A DNA stretch of 64,000 nt. Source: Bacillus carboniphilus. Lineage in GTDB: Bacteria; Bacillota; Bacilli; Bacillales; JAIVKR01. Position numbers and translations under genes: made by a program. How positions within the stretch are numbered: the first letter of the stretch is position 1; each line of letters starts with the position of its first letter. The stretch is from NCBI RefSeq assembly GCF_020524035.2, contig NZ_CP129013.1:3348001-3412000 (forward strand). The letters are read 5' to 3'. This document shows, in pieces, positions 20,118 through 29,544 of this stretch. The notes under the pieces are model-generated. The model saw nothing but the letters and a program-made list of their open reading frames with translations, did not search any database and had not been told where the DNA came from.

Positions 20118-20507
20118 ATGGCCACCACTGTTCACCAAATAAAATGGAATTTACCGGCTTTAGTACTTCCAACTACAACTACCCCGGCAAATCTACAGGT
20201 GGTAGCAAATGTAGACGCTGTTGACCTCGTTGAAAACTATTCAGCAAGGTTTGTTTTATCTGACCCTACTACTCCAGAAAACTTTGTCATTATGTTTAAT
20301 GTTGATGAAAACCCTCGAAGACTTGAGTTTAACAGTGCAGGTGTTGCAGTACTTCCCGATGTTTTTTTAAACGAAACAGTAGCTGGGACATTTAGGATTG
20401 AAATTCCGTTTTCTGGATTTATCACGTATCAATTGTTTGAACAAGAAACGAAGACTGTCGTCGCAGAACGAATAGTTTTAATTGAAGGCATTAAAACTCC
20501 AGAATGA
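20118..20507 (+). CDS. Hypothetical beta-rich 129-residue protein, paralog of the preceding gene
   Basis: No known family recognised. It starts MATTVHQIKWNLPALVLP and has no signal peptide; predicted strands dominate. It resembles the upstream gene in the HQIK opening and the 'SDP' region, so a local duplication is likely. AGAGGAGG precedes the ATG, 35 bases after the previous stop, so the two form an operon. A hairpin (ccccac ... gcgggg, about 20513-20548) may end transcription. Confidence 0.75.
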   Translation: MATTVHQIKWNLPALVLPTTTTPANLQVVANVDAVDLVENYSARFVLSDPTTPENFVIMFNVDENPRRLEFNSAGVAVLPDVFLNETVAGTFRIEIPFSGFITYQLFEQETKTVVAERIVLIEGIKTPE

Positions 20508-21009
20508 AAAATCCCCACTTCTTGCATTAAGAAATGCGACAGCGGGGCTTTCAATCTGAAGAAATCATCTGTTACTAATATAGGTGATATTTAACTAAAG
20601 TTTAACCGAAAAAGTCCTGTACGTCTTTCTTTACGTAATCCTTATCATTTCATAATCGAGAAATTGTCATTCAACTGGCCTTTGGAGATCCTGCTGCGTA
20701 ATCTCCCTTTTCTCTAGATAGCGGCGGAACTTGGTTTTCGTTTTTTTCCTCAAGCTTATCAGCTCTCTTAATTCGAATAGCATTATTCACCTCAGATCAT
20801 TTGAAGGATTTTGTCTAATTTACTTTTAAATAAAACCAATTTTTGAACATGCTTTATATAAAAATTCCCATAAATTGAGTTGTAGTAAAAAACCATCCTA
20901 GTCACAAAAAACTTAAAAATCGCCTTATTTTAGTTAAATCCGCACTAGTCCAATCATTTTTTATTCACTCACATACCATAAAAGGAAATGTGAAAAGGAT
21001 GTGAGTAAA
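20508..21009. other. Intergenic region upstream of the tandem propeller array
   Basis: No gene seen. It contains a weak hairpin just after 20507 and the box and -10 of propeller copy 5 near its end (20939-20980). Confidence 0.6.
20939..20980 (+). promoter_or_regulatory. Sigma-K-like promoter with shared upstream box, propeller copy 5
   Basis: TCCGCACTAGTCCA (20939-20952) is a perfect box, and CATACCATA (20972-20980) follows after 19 bases and fits CATANNNTA. As no such box precedes copies 6, 7 or 8, this may be the single promoter of the four-gene array. Confidence 0.72.
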
Positions 21010-22593
21010 ATGTCTATTATATTTACAACAGGTCCTATTGATAACACTAATTTAGACTTAGGTAATGTTGAAGTTCGTGTCCGCAATACAGACCCGTCAA
21101 ACAGTGCGAGTGTATCCGTACGATTTTTGGATGAAAGTTCATCGCCTGAGTCACTTATTGACTCAGATTCATTCATGGTCGATGCAAGCAGAACCGAAAG
21201 TGAATTGTATAGTGTAGCTGCTTTATCTTCGTTTTTAATCGAGGTGGAGGTCAATTTAGAAAATCGAAGCGATATAATCACCACCTCGGCCGTTCATCCA
21301 ACAGTGACCGCATTTAACGGATCAAGTGAGTTTGTTCAATTCATTCGTTTAATGGTATCAAGCCCGGAGGTCTTACAGGATATCGATTATCCGGTGACTC
21401 CGCAATTAAATTTATTTTTACCCGACTTCATCAAGTGTAAAAGACCAATATCGGGTGACGTATCGTTAAACGGTGTACCACAAGCGGGTGTTGATGTTAG
21501 CTTTATGTCTAATACGTCGGGTGTTTCGTTCATGCCAAATCCATCCACTACGGATATGAATGGAGATTATGTGACGACTGTTGTCGTGACACCTTCAAAG
21601 CCTACGACGGAAACTTCCATTACCGCGAGTGCAACCGTGGATGGACAAAACGTGCAGTCGGTTGGGATAACGGAAGTGTTATGCCTTTTATTATATGTTA
21701 CAAATTCTGAATCTAATGATGTTTCTGTTATAGATGCATCTACGAATATGGTGATTGATACGATTACAGGAATCACAAATCCTACTGGAATTGCCGCAAA
21801 TACCGAAACAGGTTTAGTCTATGTAGCTAATAATGATTTCTTCCTATCTGTTATTGATGCGACAACAAATCTCATTATTAACACAATAACGGCTGGAGAT
21901 GGTGTGTTTATCTTTGGGATCGCTGTTAATGAAAGTGAAAACTTAATTTATTTAGCTAATACTGGTACTAATGTTATAGGCAACACTGTAACTGTTGTTG
22001 ACGGAACATCTAATCTCATTATTGATACGGTTACCGTTAGCGATAACGTTATCGAACCTGCTGAGCCAAATGGTATTGCGGTTGATCAACAAAGAAACCT
22101 AATCTACGTTACATCTACTATAGGTATCGTTTCCGTTATTGATGGAGACATTGGTTTCGTAATTACAGCAACTGTCACGGTAGGAGGTACTCCTCTAGGT
22201 ATAGCAGTTAATGAATCGACAAATAAAATATATGTAGGTACAGATGGTTTGTTTGAGAGTGGTCCTGTTGCCGTTATTGACGGTGCTTCATTTGTTGTGA
22301 TTGCTACCATTTCAGCAGGTATCTCTCCTACCGGAGTGGCACTGAATGAAGATAGCAATATCGTCTATGTTACAAATTTATTATCCGACAATGTTTCTGT
22401 TATAGACGGAAACTTAGATGTAGTTACGGCAACCATTTTTATTAGTGATACTTTAGGTGATATAACCTTCAGTGAAGACTTAAATAATATTTATGTTGTC
22501 AATAGCTTTGTTTATGTCATTGATGCTGATACAAATATGGTAACGACAACGATTTCAGTAGGGGATAACCCAATAGGTGTCACGTTTCTATAA
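21010..22593 (+). CDS. YVTN beta-propeller protein, copy 5
   Basis: 527 residues from the ATG at 21010 (MSIIFTTGPIDNTNLDLG); an upstream in-frame GTG lies too close to the AAAAGGA site. No signal peptide. N-domain, Ig-like domain (SGDVSLNGVPQAGVDVSF) and seven blades. Blade starts can be read at LYVTNSESN, LVYVANNDF, LIYLANTGT, LIYVTSTIG, KIYVGTDGL, IVYVTNLLS and NIYVVNSF. It is nearly identical to copy 1 through the N-domain and Ig-like domain, then diverges in the blades. It heads the tandem array of copies 5-8. Confidence 0.87.
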   Translation: MSIIFTTGPIDNTNLDLGNVEVRVRNTDPSNSASVSVRFLDESSSPESLIDSDSFMVDASRTESELYSVAALSSFLIEVEVNLENRSDIITTSAVHPTVTAFNGSSEFVQFIRLMVSSPEVLQDIDYPVTPQLNLFLPDFIKCKRPISGDVSLNGVPQAGVDVSFMSNTSGVSFMPNPSTTDMNGDYVTTVVVTPSKPTTETSITASATVDGQNVQSVGITEVLCLLLYVTNSESNDVSVIDASTNMVIDTITGITNPTGIAANTETGLVYVANNDFFLSVIDATTNLIINTITAGDGVFIFGIAVNESENLIYLANTGTNVIGNTVTVVDGTSNLIIDTVTVSDNVIEPAEPNGIAVDQQRNLIYVTSTIGIVSVIDGDIGFVITATVTVGGTPLGIAVNESTNKIYVGTDGLFESGPVAVIDGASFVVIATISAGISPTGVALNEDSNIVYVTNLLSDNVSVIDGNLDVVTATIFISDTLGDITFSEDLNNIYVVNSFVYVIDADTNMVTTTISVGDNPIGVTFL

Positions 22594-22707
22594 TTTATGA
22601 ATAAACAAAATTAACGAATAATAGGTGACTAGATACATTTATAGAAAGGCTAAATAAGAGCTAGTCAACTTTTGTTAAATAAAAAATATATAAAGGAGTG
22701 AAATAGA

Positions 22708-24288
22708 ATGTCCATTTTATTTACAAGCGGACCGATCGATAACACAAATTTTTTTTTAGGTAATGTTGAAGTCCGCGTCCGCAATACGGATCCATCAAAC
22801 AGTGCAAGTGTAACTGTAAGACTTTTAGACGAAAGCCTTTCACCAGAGGCACTTATTGACTCGGATTCATTTATAGTCAATGCAAGCAGAACCGAAAGTG
22901 AATTGTATAGTGTAGCTGCTTTATCTTCGTTTTTAATCGAGGTGGAGATCGATTTAGCCAATCGAAGCGATGTGATTACCGCCACTGCCGTTCAACCAAC
23001 AGTGACCACATTTAACGGATCGAGCGATTTTGATCAATTCATTCGTTTAATGGTATCGAGCCCGGAGGTCTTACAGGATATCAATTATCCGGTGACTCCG
23101 CAACTTAATCTGATCTTACCTGAAACAGCCATTTGTTCAATGGCGTCAATTATGGGTGATGTCTCGTTAAATAATATCCCTCAAGCTGGGATTGACGTTA
23201 GTTTTACTGCTGACACGTCGGGTGTTTCGTTTATGCCAAATCCAGCAACTACGGATATGAATGGTGAGTATGTAACGAGTATAGTTGTGACCTCGCCGAA
23301 AGGACCGACAAATACCGCTGTTACTGCAAGTGCTACTGTGGATGGGCAAAGCGTTCAGTCTGTTGGGGTGACAGAAGTTGAATGTTTACCCTTTGAAATA
23401 TATGTTACGAATAATGGTTCTAATGATGTTTCTGTTATCGATACAGTTACAAATATGGTGGTTGATACGATTACGGGAATCACAAACCCTACTGGGATTG
23501 CCACAAACTCGTTAACAGACTTAGTATATGTTGCGAATAATAGTTCCTTCCTATCTGTTATTGATGGCACAACAAATGTCATTATTAACACAATCACAAT
23601 TGGAATATTTGTCTCAGAATACGGAGTTGCTGTTAATGAAAGTGAAAACTTAATCTATTTAGCGAATAATGGTGGTTCGGCAAATACGGTCATTATTGTT
23701 GATGGAACATCTAATGTAATCACTGATACTGTTTCTGTAACTTCAGCCGCAATAGGTGTTGCGGTTGATCAACAAAGAAATCTAACTTACGTCACATCTG
23801 AAGGTTCAGGTGTCGTATCTGTTATTGATGGTGATAATGGGTTCGTCATTACGGCAACTTTCACGGTGGGTGGTTCTCCTCAAGGTTTAGCAGTCAATGA
23901 ATCGACAAATAAAGTCTATGTGGCTGGTACAGGTGTAGCCAGTGACGTGGTTTCTGTAATTGACGGAGGTTCATTTGTACTGACTTCTACCATTTCTGTG
24001 GGTAGCCTTCCTTTAGATGTTGCGTTAAATGAAAATACCAACCTTATTTATGTTACTAATCAAGGGAGTGAAAATGTTTCGGTTATCGATGGAAACTTAG
24101 ATGTAGTAACTGCGACTATTACTGTTGGTGGAAATGGGCTAATAGCAATAACCCTTATTGAAGACTCTAATACTATTTATGTGGCTAATGCGAATAGTAA
24201 CAATGTCTCTGTCATCGACGGTGATACAAATATGGTTATCACAACAATTACAGTAGGAATTACTCCGAGAGATATTACGTTTCTTTAA
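22708..24288 (+). CDS. YVTN beta-propeller protein, copy 6
   Basis: 526 residues, no signal peptide (MSILFTSGPIDNTNFFLGN). The N-domain is nearly identical to copy 7. The Ig-like domain is a distinct version shared only with copy 7 (ETAICSMASIMGDVSLNNIP ... KGPTNTAVTASATVDGQSV). Seven blades follow, ending RDITFL. AAAGGAG precedes the ATG. It lies 114 bases after copy 5 with no terminator or promoter box, so it is probably cotranscribed with it. Confidence 0.87.
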   Translation: MSILFTSGPIDNTNFFLGNVEVRVRNTDPSNSASVTVRLLDESLSPEALIDSDSFIVNASRTESELYSVAALSSFLIEVEIDLANRSDVITATAVQPTVTTFNGSSDFDQFIRLMVSSPEVLQDINYPVTPQLNLILPETAICSMASIMGDVSLNNIPQAGIDVSFTADTSGVSFMPNPATTDMNGEYVTSIVVTSPKGPTNTAVTASATVDGQSVQSVGVTEVECLPFEIYVTNNGSNDVSVIDTVTNMVVDTITGITNPTGIATNSLTDLVYVANNSSFLSVIDGTTNVIINTITIGIFVSEYGVAVNESENLIYLANNGGSANTVIIVDGTSNVITDTVSVTSAAIGVAVDQQRNLTYVTSEGSGVVSVIDGDNGFVITATFTVGGSPQGLAVNESTNKVYVAGTGVASDVVSVIDGGSFVLTSTISVGSLPLDVALNENTNLIYVTNQGSENVSVIDGNLDVVTATITVGGNGLIAITLIEDSNTIYVANANSNNVSVIDGDTNMVITTITVGITPRDITFL

Positions 24289-24296
24289 TTTAGGAG

Positions 24297-24545
24297 CTTT
24301 TAAACATGTGAATATTGAATTGACATTTTGTAAGATTGAGAGTTTGGTTTTTTCATTATAGAGAGTTAAAAAGAAGAGGGCATTTATTGTCCTTTTCTCC
24401 ATGAGAGTTTTATTAATGAAAAATACAAAAGGTAATTGCCCTTGGTAAGTACTTTCAAATAGTTTAATAAATAAAATGAAGAAAGGAAATGAGTGAATTT
24501 GTCCATTTTATTTACAAGCGGACCGATCGATAACACAAATTTTAT
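24297..24545 (+). repeat. Duplicated spacer plus gene start, first copy
   Basis: About 245 bases (upstream spacer and the first roughly 50 bases of copy 7) recur almost unchanged at 26083-26331 in front of copy 8. The spacer has an imperfect inverted repeat (agggcatttattgtcctttt with aaaaggtaattgccct) that could fold in the mRNA. Confidence 0.8.
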
Positions 24546-26076
24546 TTTAGGTAATGTTGAAGTCCGCGTCCGCAATACGGATCCATCAAACAGTGCAAGT
24601 GTAACTGTAAGACTTTTAGACGAAAGCCTTTCACCAGAGGCACTTATTGACTCGGATTCATTTATAGTCAATGCAAGCAGAACCGAAAGTGAATTGTATA
24701 GTGTAGCTGCTTTATCTTCGTTTTTAATCGAGGTGGAGATCGATTTAGCCAATCGAAGCGATGTGATTACCGCCACTGCCGTTCAACCAACAGTGACCGC
24801 ATTTAACGGATCAAGTGAGTTTGATCAATTCATTCGTTTAATGGTATCAAGCCCGGAGGTCTTACAGGATATCAATTATCCGGTGACTCCGCAACTTAAT
24901 CTGATCTTACCTGAAACAGCCATTTGTTCAATGGCGTCAATTATGGGTGATGTCTCGTTAAATAATATCCCTCAAGCTGGAATTGACATTAGTTTTACTG
25001 CTGACACGTCGGGTGTTTCGTTTATGCCAAATCCAGCAACTACGGATATGAATGGTGAGTATGTAACGAGTATAGTTGTGACCTCGCCGAAAGGACCGAC
25101 AAATACCGCTATTACTGCAAGTGCTACTGTGGATGGGCAAAGCGTTCAGTCTGTTGGGGTGACGGAAGTTGAATGTCTACCCTTTGAAATATATGTTACG
25201 AATAATGGTTCTAATGATGTTTCTGTTATCGATACAGTTACAAATATGGTGGTTGATACGATTACGGGAATCACAAACCCTACTGGGATTGCCGCAAACT
25301 CGTTAACAGACTTAGTATATGTTGCGAATAATAATTCCTTCCTATCTGTTATTGATGGCACAACAAATGTCATTATTAACACAATCACAGCTGGAATAAA
25401 TGTAATCCAATTTGGAGTTGACGTTAATGAAAGTGAAAACTTAATTTTTTTAGCGAATAATGGTGGTCCTGCAAACACCGTAACCATTGTTGACGGAACA
25501 TCTAATGTAATTATTGATACTGTTACCGTAACACCTCAAGCCAACGGTGTTGCGGTTGATCAACAAAGAAACCTAACTTACGTCACATCTGCATTTACAG
25601 GATTCGTATCCGTCATTGATGGTGATAATGGGTTCGTCATTACGGCAACTATCACGGTGGGTGGTTCTCCTCGAGGTTTAGAAGTCAATGAATCGACAAA
25701 TACAATTTATGTTGCTTTAAGTTCTTTTCCTCTAGTATCTGTTATTGACGGAGATTCATTTTTACTGACTTCTACCATTTCTGTGGGTATCGTTCCTTTA
25801 GATGTTGCATTAAATGAAAATACCAACCTTATTTATGTTACTAATCAAGGGAGTGGTAATATTTCGGTTATCGATGGAAACCTAGATGTAGTAACTGCGA
25901 CCATTACCGTCGGAATTGGGAGCGGCCTATCAGCAATAACCCTTATTGAAGACTCTAATACTATTTATGTGGCTAATACGAATAGTAACAATGTTTCAGT
26001 TATTGACGGCGATACCAATATGGTTATCACAACGATTACAGTAGGAGGTAGTCCGTTAGATATTACGTTTCTTTAA
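24493..26076 (+). CDS. YVTN beta-propeller protein, copy 7
   Basis: A recent duplicate of copy 6: both share nearly all residues of the first 320, and their differences cluster in blades 3 to 5. The paralogs' start ATG is replaced here by TTG at 24499 (SILFTSGPIDN); a GTG two codons upstream (24493) is better spaced from AAAGGA and is used here. No signal peptide. The intergenic stretch after this gene (26085-26280) is nearly identical to the one before it (24297-24492), which shows that the duplicated unit included its upstream region. Confidence 0.86.
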   Translation: MNLSILFTSGPIDNTNFILGNVEVRVRNTDPSNSASVTVRLLDESLSPEALIDSDSFIVNASRTESELYSVAALSSFLIEVEIDLANRSDVITATAVQPTVTAFNGSSEFDQFIRLMVSSPEVLQDINYPVTPQLNLILPETAICSMASIMGDVSLNNIPQAGIDISFTADTSGVSFMPNPATTDMNGEYVTSIVVTSPKGPTNTAITASATVDGQSVQSVGVTEVECLPFEIYVTNNGSNDVSVIDTVTNMVVDTITGITNPTGIAANSLTDLVYVANNNSFLSVIDGTTNVIINTITAGINVIQFGVDVNESENLIFLANNGGPANTVTIVDGTSNVIIDTVTVTPQANGVAVDQQRNLTYVTSAFTGFVSVIDGDNGFVITATITVGGSPRGLEVNESTNTIYVALSSFPLVSVIDGDSFLLTSTISVGIVPLDVALNENTNLIYVTNQGSGNISVIDGNLDVVTATITVGIGSGLSAITLIEDSNTIYVANTNSNNVSVIDGDTNMVITTITVGGSPLDITFL

Positions 26077-26082
26077 TTAAGG

Positions 26083-26331
26083 AGCTTTTAAACATTTGAA
26101 TATGGAATTGACATTTTGTAAGATTGAGAGTTTGGTTTTTTCATTATAGAAAGTTAAAAAAGAAGAGGGCATTTATTGTCCTTTTCTCCATGAGAGTTTT
26201 ATTAATGAAAAATACAAAAGGTAATTGCCCTTGGTAAGTACTTTCAAATAGTTTAATAAATAAAATAAAGAAAGGAAATGAGTGAATTTGTCCATTTTAT
26301 TTACAAGCGGACCGATCGATAACACAAATTT
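26083..26331 (+). repeat. Duplicated spacer plus gene start, second copy
   Basis: Nearly identical to 24297-24545 until the codons after PIDNTN, where copy 8 abruptly stops resembling copies 6 and 7. The sharp edge inside the coding sequence marks a recombination or gene-conversion breakpoint. Confidence 0.8.
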
Positions 26332-27853
26332 AAACTTAAATAGTGTTGAAATCCGCATACGGAATGTGGACCCAACCAATAGTGCGAATGTAAATGTAAG
26401 ATTGTTTAATGAAAATAGTTCACCTGAATCTCTTAATCAATCAATTTCATTGACAGTAAATGCAAATAGTACCGAAAGTGTTTTATATAGTGTAGCATCG
26501 TTATCATCTTTTTTAATCGAGGTCGAGGTCGATTTAGAAAATAGAAGTAATATTACGGCAATCACTTCCGTACAACCAACGGTTACTTTGTTTGATATTA
26601 TTAGCAATCAATTTGTTCAATTTGTACGCTTGTTTGTATCCAGTCCCGAGCTTTCACAGGACGTTAATTACCCTGTAACACCTCAAGTTAATCTGTTTTT
26701 ACCGGAAAAAATCAACTGTAAGTATAAGATTTCTGGCGATGTTACAATCAATCAAGTACCTCAGTCAGGTATTGACGTATCTTTGACTTCGGATGTAGCA
26801 GGTGTATCTTTCTCACCTAATCCTACTACAACGGACTTGAACGGGGAATATGTAACAACTGTTACCGCTGTTGATCCAACCGTTACGCAAGACGCAGCTA
26901 TTTTTGCAACCGCACAAGTAAGCGGAAGTAACTCTAGTACAATAGGAATTACTGAAGTGGTTTGTGGTATTCTCCTTTATGTGACCGGTGGAACAGTTGT
27001 CTCTGTAGTAGATGGGACGACTCGTTCAATTATTGACACGATCACCGTTTTTAATGCAGATTCAGTAGCTATTGCTAATAGTAATGAATTCAATCAATTA
27101 TATGTTGGTTATGCTGGTGGAACTTCTGAGGTCACTGTCATAGATACTTTAACTAACTCTATTTCAACTACTCTTAACATTGAAGATGATGATACAAGAG
27201 GAATCGCTGTCAACACTAACACGAATCAAGTGTATATAAGTTTTGATAATTTGGGTGAAATCACTATTTTCGATGAAGAACAAAATGTATTTATTACAAC
27301 GTTTTCAGTAGGAACGCTTCCCAGAGGAATTGCCGTCAATGAAACTACTAATAAAGTGTATGTAGCTAGTAATAATAATATCACGGTCATTGATGGCCAA
27401 ACAAATGCGATAACTAACACATTGACACCTTCAGGCTTGTTAACGAATATAGCCGTTAGTGAAAATATAAATAAGGTTTATGTAACTAGTGATGGACCAG
27501 ACAGAGTATATATTTTAGATGGAGTTACCGACAATATCTTAGAAACAATAACGGGTATTAATATTAGCGCCACCTCAGGTGTAGCCGTCAGCGAAAACAC
27601 GAATCAAGTATATTTTGCTTCTGATCCAAATAATATTGGAGTAATAGATGCTATATCTAATGTGATTACGGATACAATTAGTGTCGGCAGTTCTCCAGCT
27701 GGTATTGCGGTTAGCGAAACGACAGATCAAGTATTTGTTGTTAATTCGGGAGAAAACACGGTCTCAATTATCGACGCAACAACTAATATGATAGTTGGCA
27801 CTATTAGTGGATTTTTAGATCCTTTTGTTTTAGCAATTAGCGAATCTTGTTAA
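26282..27853 (+). CDS. YVTN beta-propeller protein, copy 8 (chimeric, ISESC-tail type)
   Basis: 523 residues, no signal peptide. The first 16 or so residues are identical to copy 7 (MNLSILFTSGPIDNTN); the rest of the N-domain, Ig-like domain (CKYKISGDVTINQVPQSGID) and blades belong to the other subfamily with copy 3, ending LAISESC. It is therefore a fusion of a copy-7-type upstream region and start with a copy-3-type body. Blades are of the form 'VYVASNNNITVIDGQTNAIT'. A strong terminator follows, closing the four-gene array. Confidence 0.86.
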   Translation: MNLSILFTSGPIDNTNLNLNSVEIRIRNVDPTNSANVNVRLFNENSSPESLNQSISLTVNANSTESVLYSVASLSSFLIEVEVDLENRSNITAITSVQPTVTLFDIISNQFVQFVRLFVSSPELSQDVNYPVTPQVNLFLPEKINCKYKISGDVTINQVPQSGIDVSLTSDVAGVSFSPNPTTTDLNGEYVTTVTAVDPTVTQDAAIFATAQVSGSNSSTIGITEVVCGILLYVTGGTVVSVVDGTTRSIIDTITVFNADSVAIANSNEFNQLYVGYAGGTSEVTVIDTLTNSISTTLNIEDDDTRGIAVNTNTNQVYISFDNLGEITIFDEEQNVFITTFSVGTLPRGIAVNETTNKVYVASNNNITVIDGQTNAITNTLTPSGLLTNIAVSENINKVYVTSDGPDRVYILDGVTDNILETITGINISATSGVAVSENTNQVYFASDPNNIGVIDAISNVITDTISVGSSPAGIAVSETTDQVFVVNSGENTVSIIDATTNMIVGTISGFLDPFVLAISESC

Positions 27854-27878
27854 AGGTATCATATTTATCTATAAAAAG

Positions 27879-27912
27879 AAGGGAAGTCCTCTCTTTAAGG
27901 GCTTCCCTTTAC
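27879..27912 (+). terminator. Terminator of the propeller array
   Basis: The stem aagggaag / cttccctt, extended by further partial pairing, is followed by a T-containing tail. It lies 26 bases past the stop of copy 8. Confidence 0.8.
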
Positions 27913-28350
27913 TTATAATCTTATTATTTGTTTCAACTGATTTCGTTTATTTTCTATACCTAGCTTTAGCTTGCGGAAGCACCTGCGTAGCAGGAGGTGT
28001 GGTATAAAACCACCTACTTTTAGTAGCATTTCTTTTAGTCGGCTTTAGCCGATAAAACTCGTAGGCGGTTCAGTCCGCCTACGAGAAATCTCCGTACTTT
28101 AGTGTGGAGTCGTTTAGTTTACCTGGATTATTTCGATTAAAGTTAACTAAATATTCAAGTCGTGATTTAGAAATTTGCCTAGGTAGGTTTTAGGTTCATG
28201 ACTAAGTGTACTGTCAGAAAATCAAGAAAAGATGTTTTGGTCAATTTAAAGCAATCACTTTCATACTAATCGTATTAGGTTTTATTGAGGAGAACCATTC
28301 GTGTTTTTATCTATGTTGTACTGATGGAGTTGAAATACACTTTCACCTTT
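27913..28350. other. Intergenic region with a hairpin-rich element
   Basis: No gene seen. The region 27960-28110 is packed with hairpins (separate entry). The remainder up to 28350 is plain AT-rich sequence. Confidence 0.6.
27960..28110. repeat. Hairpin-rich element of unknown type
   Basis: Four hairpins follow in series: cctgc/gcagg (27982-27994), ggtgtggt with accacc (about 27995-28015), cggct/agccg (about 28040-28051) and a perfect 11-pair stem ctcgtaggcgg/ccgcctacgag (28058-28085). Only single copies of these motifs were seen in this window. It could be a REP-like repeat or a structured RNA. Confidence 0.55.
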
Positions 28351-28755
28351 CTATTTAACATGAATGATTTTCCCTTTTGAATTAAAGTGTACATTTTTAT
28401 TTACAAGTATTCCCTTTTCATTCACATACTGAGTATAGGCTATTTTTTGATTTTTATTTTTAATAGGGTATTTAAATGTTCTTATTCTGATCAAACATTT
28501 AGATTTACTAATGAACATGGTATTTTGAACGTGTTTACTTGGAGTTAAAGTAATCAAAATTTTTTGTTCCGGCCTTTTGTGTACAACAACATCAGCATTT
28601 TGAGCCGTAAAACTTTTGATGCAAGATAATAACAAGAAACACGGACAACTAGATGCACAGGCAGATGGGATGCAAGGGGATATATTACATGATGGTGGGG
28701 GTGGAGCATTTAATTTCACAGTACGTGTTTGCACTTTAACATCATTTGAATTCAC
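28351..28755 (-). CDS. Cysteine-rich hypothetical protein, spore-coat candidate
   Basis: Family not recognised. I place the start at GTG 28755, eight bases after AAAGGAGA, giving 134 residues (MNSNDVKVQTRTVKLNAPPP). Residues about 20-48 hold a proline run and six cysteines in the pattern PSCNISPC, ACASSCPC and LLSC; the C-terminal part is basic (KKK-, KNKNQK-rich). No clear signal peptide. Small Cys-rich, non-exported proteins of this kind are common in spore coats and exosporia, and its neighbours fit that, but nothing here proves it. Confidence 0.65.
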   Translation of the reverse strand: MNSNDVKVQTRTVKLNAPPPPSCNISPCIPSACASSCPCFLLLSCIKSFTAQNADVVVHKRPEQKILITLTPSKHVQNTMFISKSKCLIRIRTFKYPIKNKNQKIAYTQYVNEKGILVNKNVHFNSKGKIIHVK

Positions 28756-29022
28756 TATACTATCTCCTTTCATCAAAATTTTTAAGTCTTCACAATAGTA
28801 GATGCGAAAATTGCTGTAGTTGCTTGTGTTAAAACCCAATAAACGATAGAAAGTTGTTTTTTAGCAAAGAAAACGAACAAATGGACGACTATGGAACACC
28901 TAGACTAAATTGTTTCTAAATGAAAGAAGAAGGTATCATCCTTTTTCATTTTTTAAAGGAATGAATGACTCTCATATTGAATTATTGAATGATAAGTAAA
29001 ATTTTGAGAGGAGTTTTAAAGG

Positions 29023-29544
29023 ATGACAGAAAAAATCCCGCCTGTTGTAACGGTTACAAATAGTGCATTCGAAAGCACCAAAGGAGTTCTTTTTCAAGGG
29101 AAGTCGCCTATTTTACTGCCTGACTTAGTCAATAATGCATGGGGAGGATTGTTTAACCCTTCAGATTCTCAGTTGAATTTATTTTTAGGTCTTGGTGCTA
29201 TATCTAATTTTTCAAATACTGTTATTAAAGTTGGTATATTCTTAAATTCTAAACCACCTGGGACGGTATTTGAATCACCACAATCCGCCCCACTTAAAAT
29301 AGGATCGGATAATAAACCTTTTGGAACGATCTTATACAACCAATCAATTCAAGGAGAACCTATTGGTGGAACTGAAATTGTATCACTATCAGTAGGTCCA
29401 TTTTCAACTTTTTCCGATTTTAGTATTTTAGGAAGAGTAATTGTTCAACCAGGAACAAATATCCTCTTTTTTTTGAGTAGCGAAGAAAGTACAGAAGCTT
29501 CAGTTACTTTTAGCTGGTGGGAGAGTGTGGGGATTGTATGTTGA
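29023..29544 (+). CDS. DUF6143-like hypothetical protein
   Basis: 173 residues, no signal peptide. The segments NAWGGLFNPSDSQLNLFL, NFSNTVIKVGIFLNSKPPG, ILYNQSIQGEPIGGTEI and the terminal TFSWWESVGIVC resemble the DUF6143 family of Bacillus as I remember it; no function is known. The ATG is preceded by AAAGG close by and GAGAGGAG further up. It may be another spore-surface protein, judging from its position beside the propeller cluster. Confidence 0.65.
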   Translation: MTEKIPPVVTVTNSAFESTKGVLFQGKSPILLPDLVNNAWGGLFNPSDSQLNLFLGLGAISNFSNTVIKVGIFLNSKPPGTVFESPQSAPLKIGSDNKPFGTILYNQSIQGEPIGGTEIVSLSVGPFSTFSDFSILGRVIVQPGTNILFFLSSEESTEASVTFSWWESVGIVC

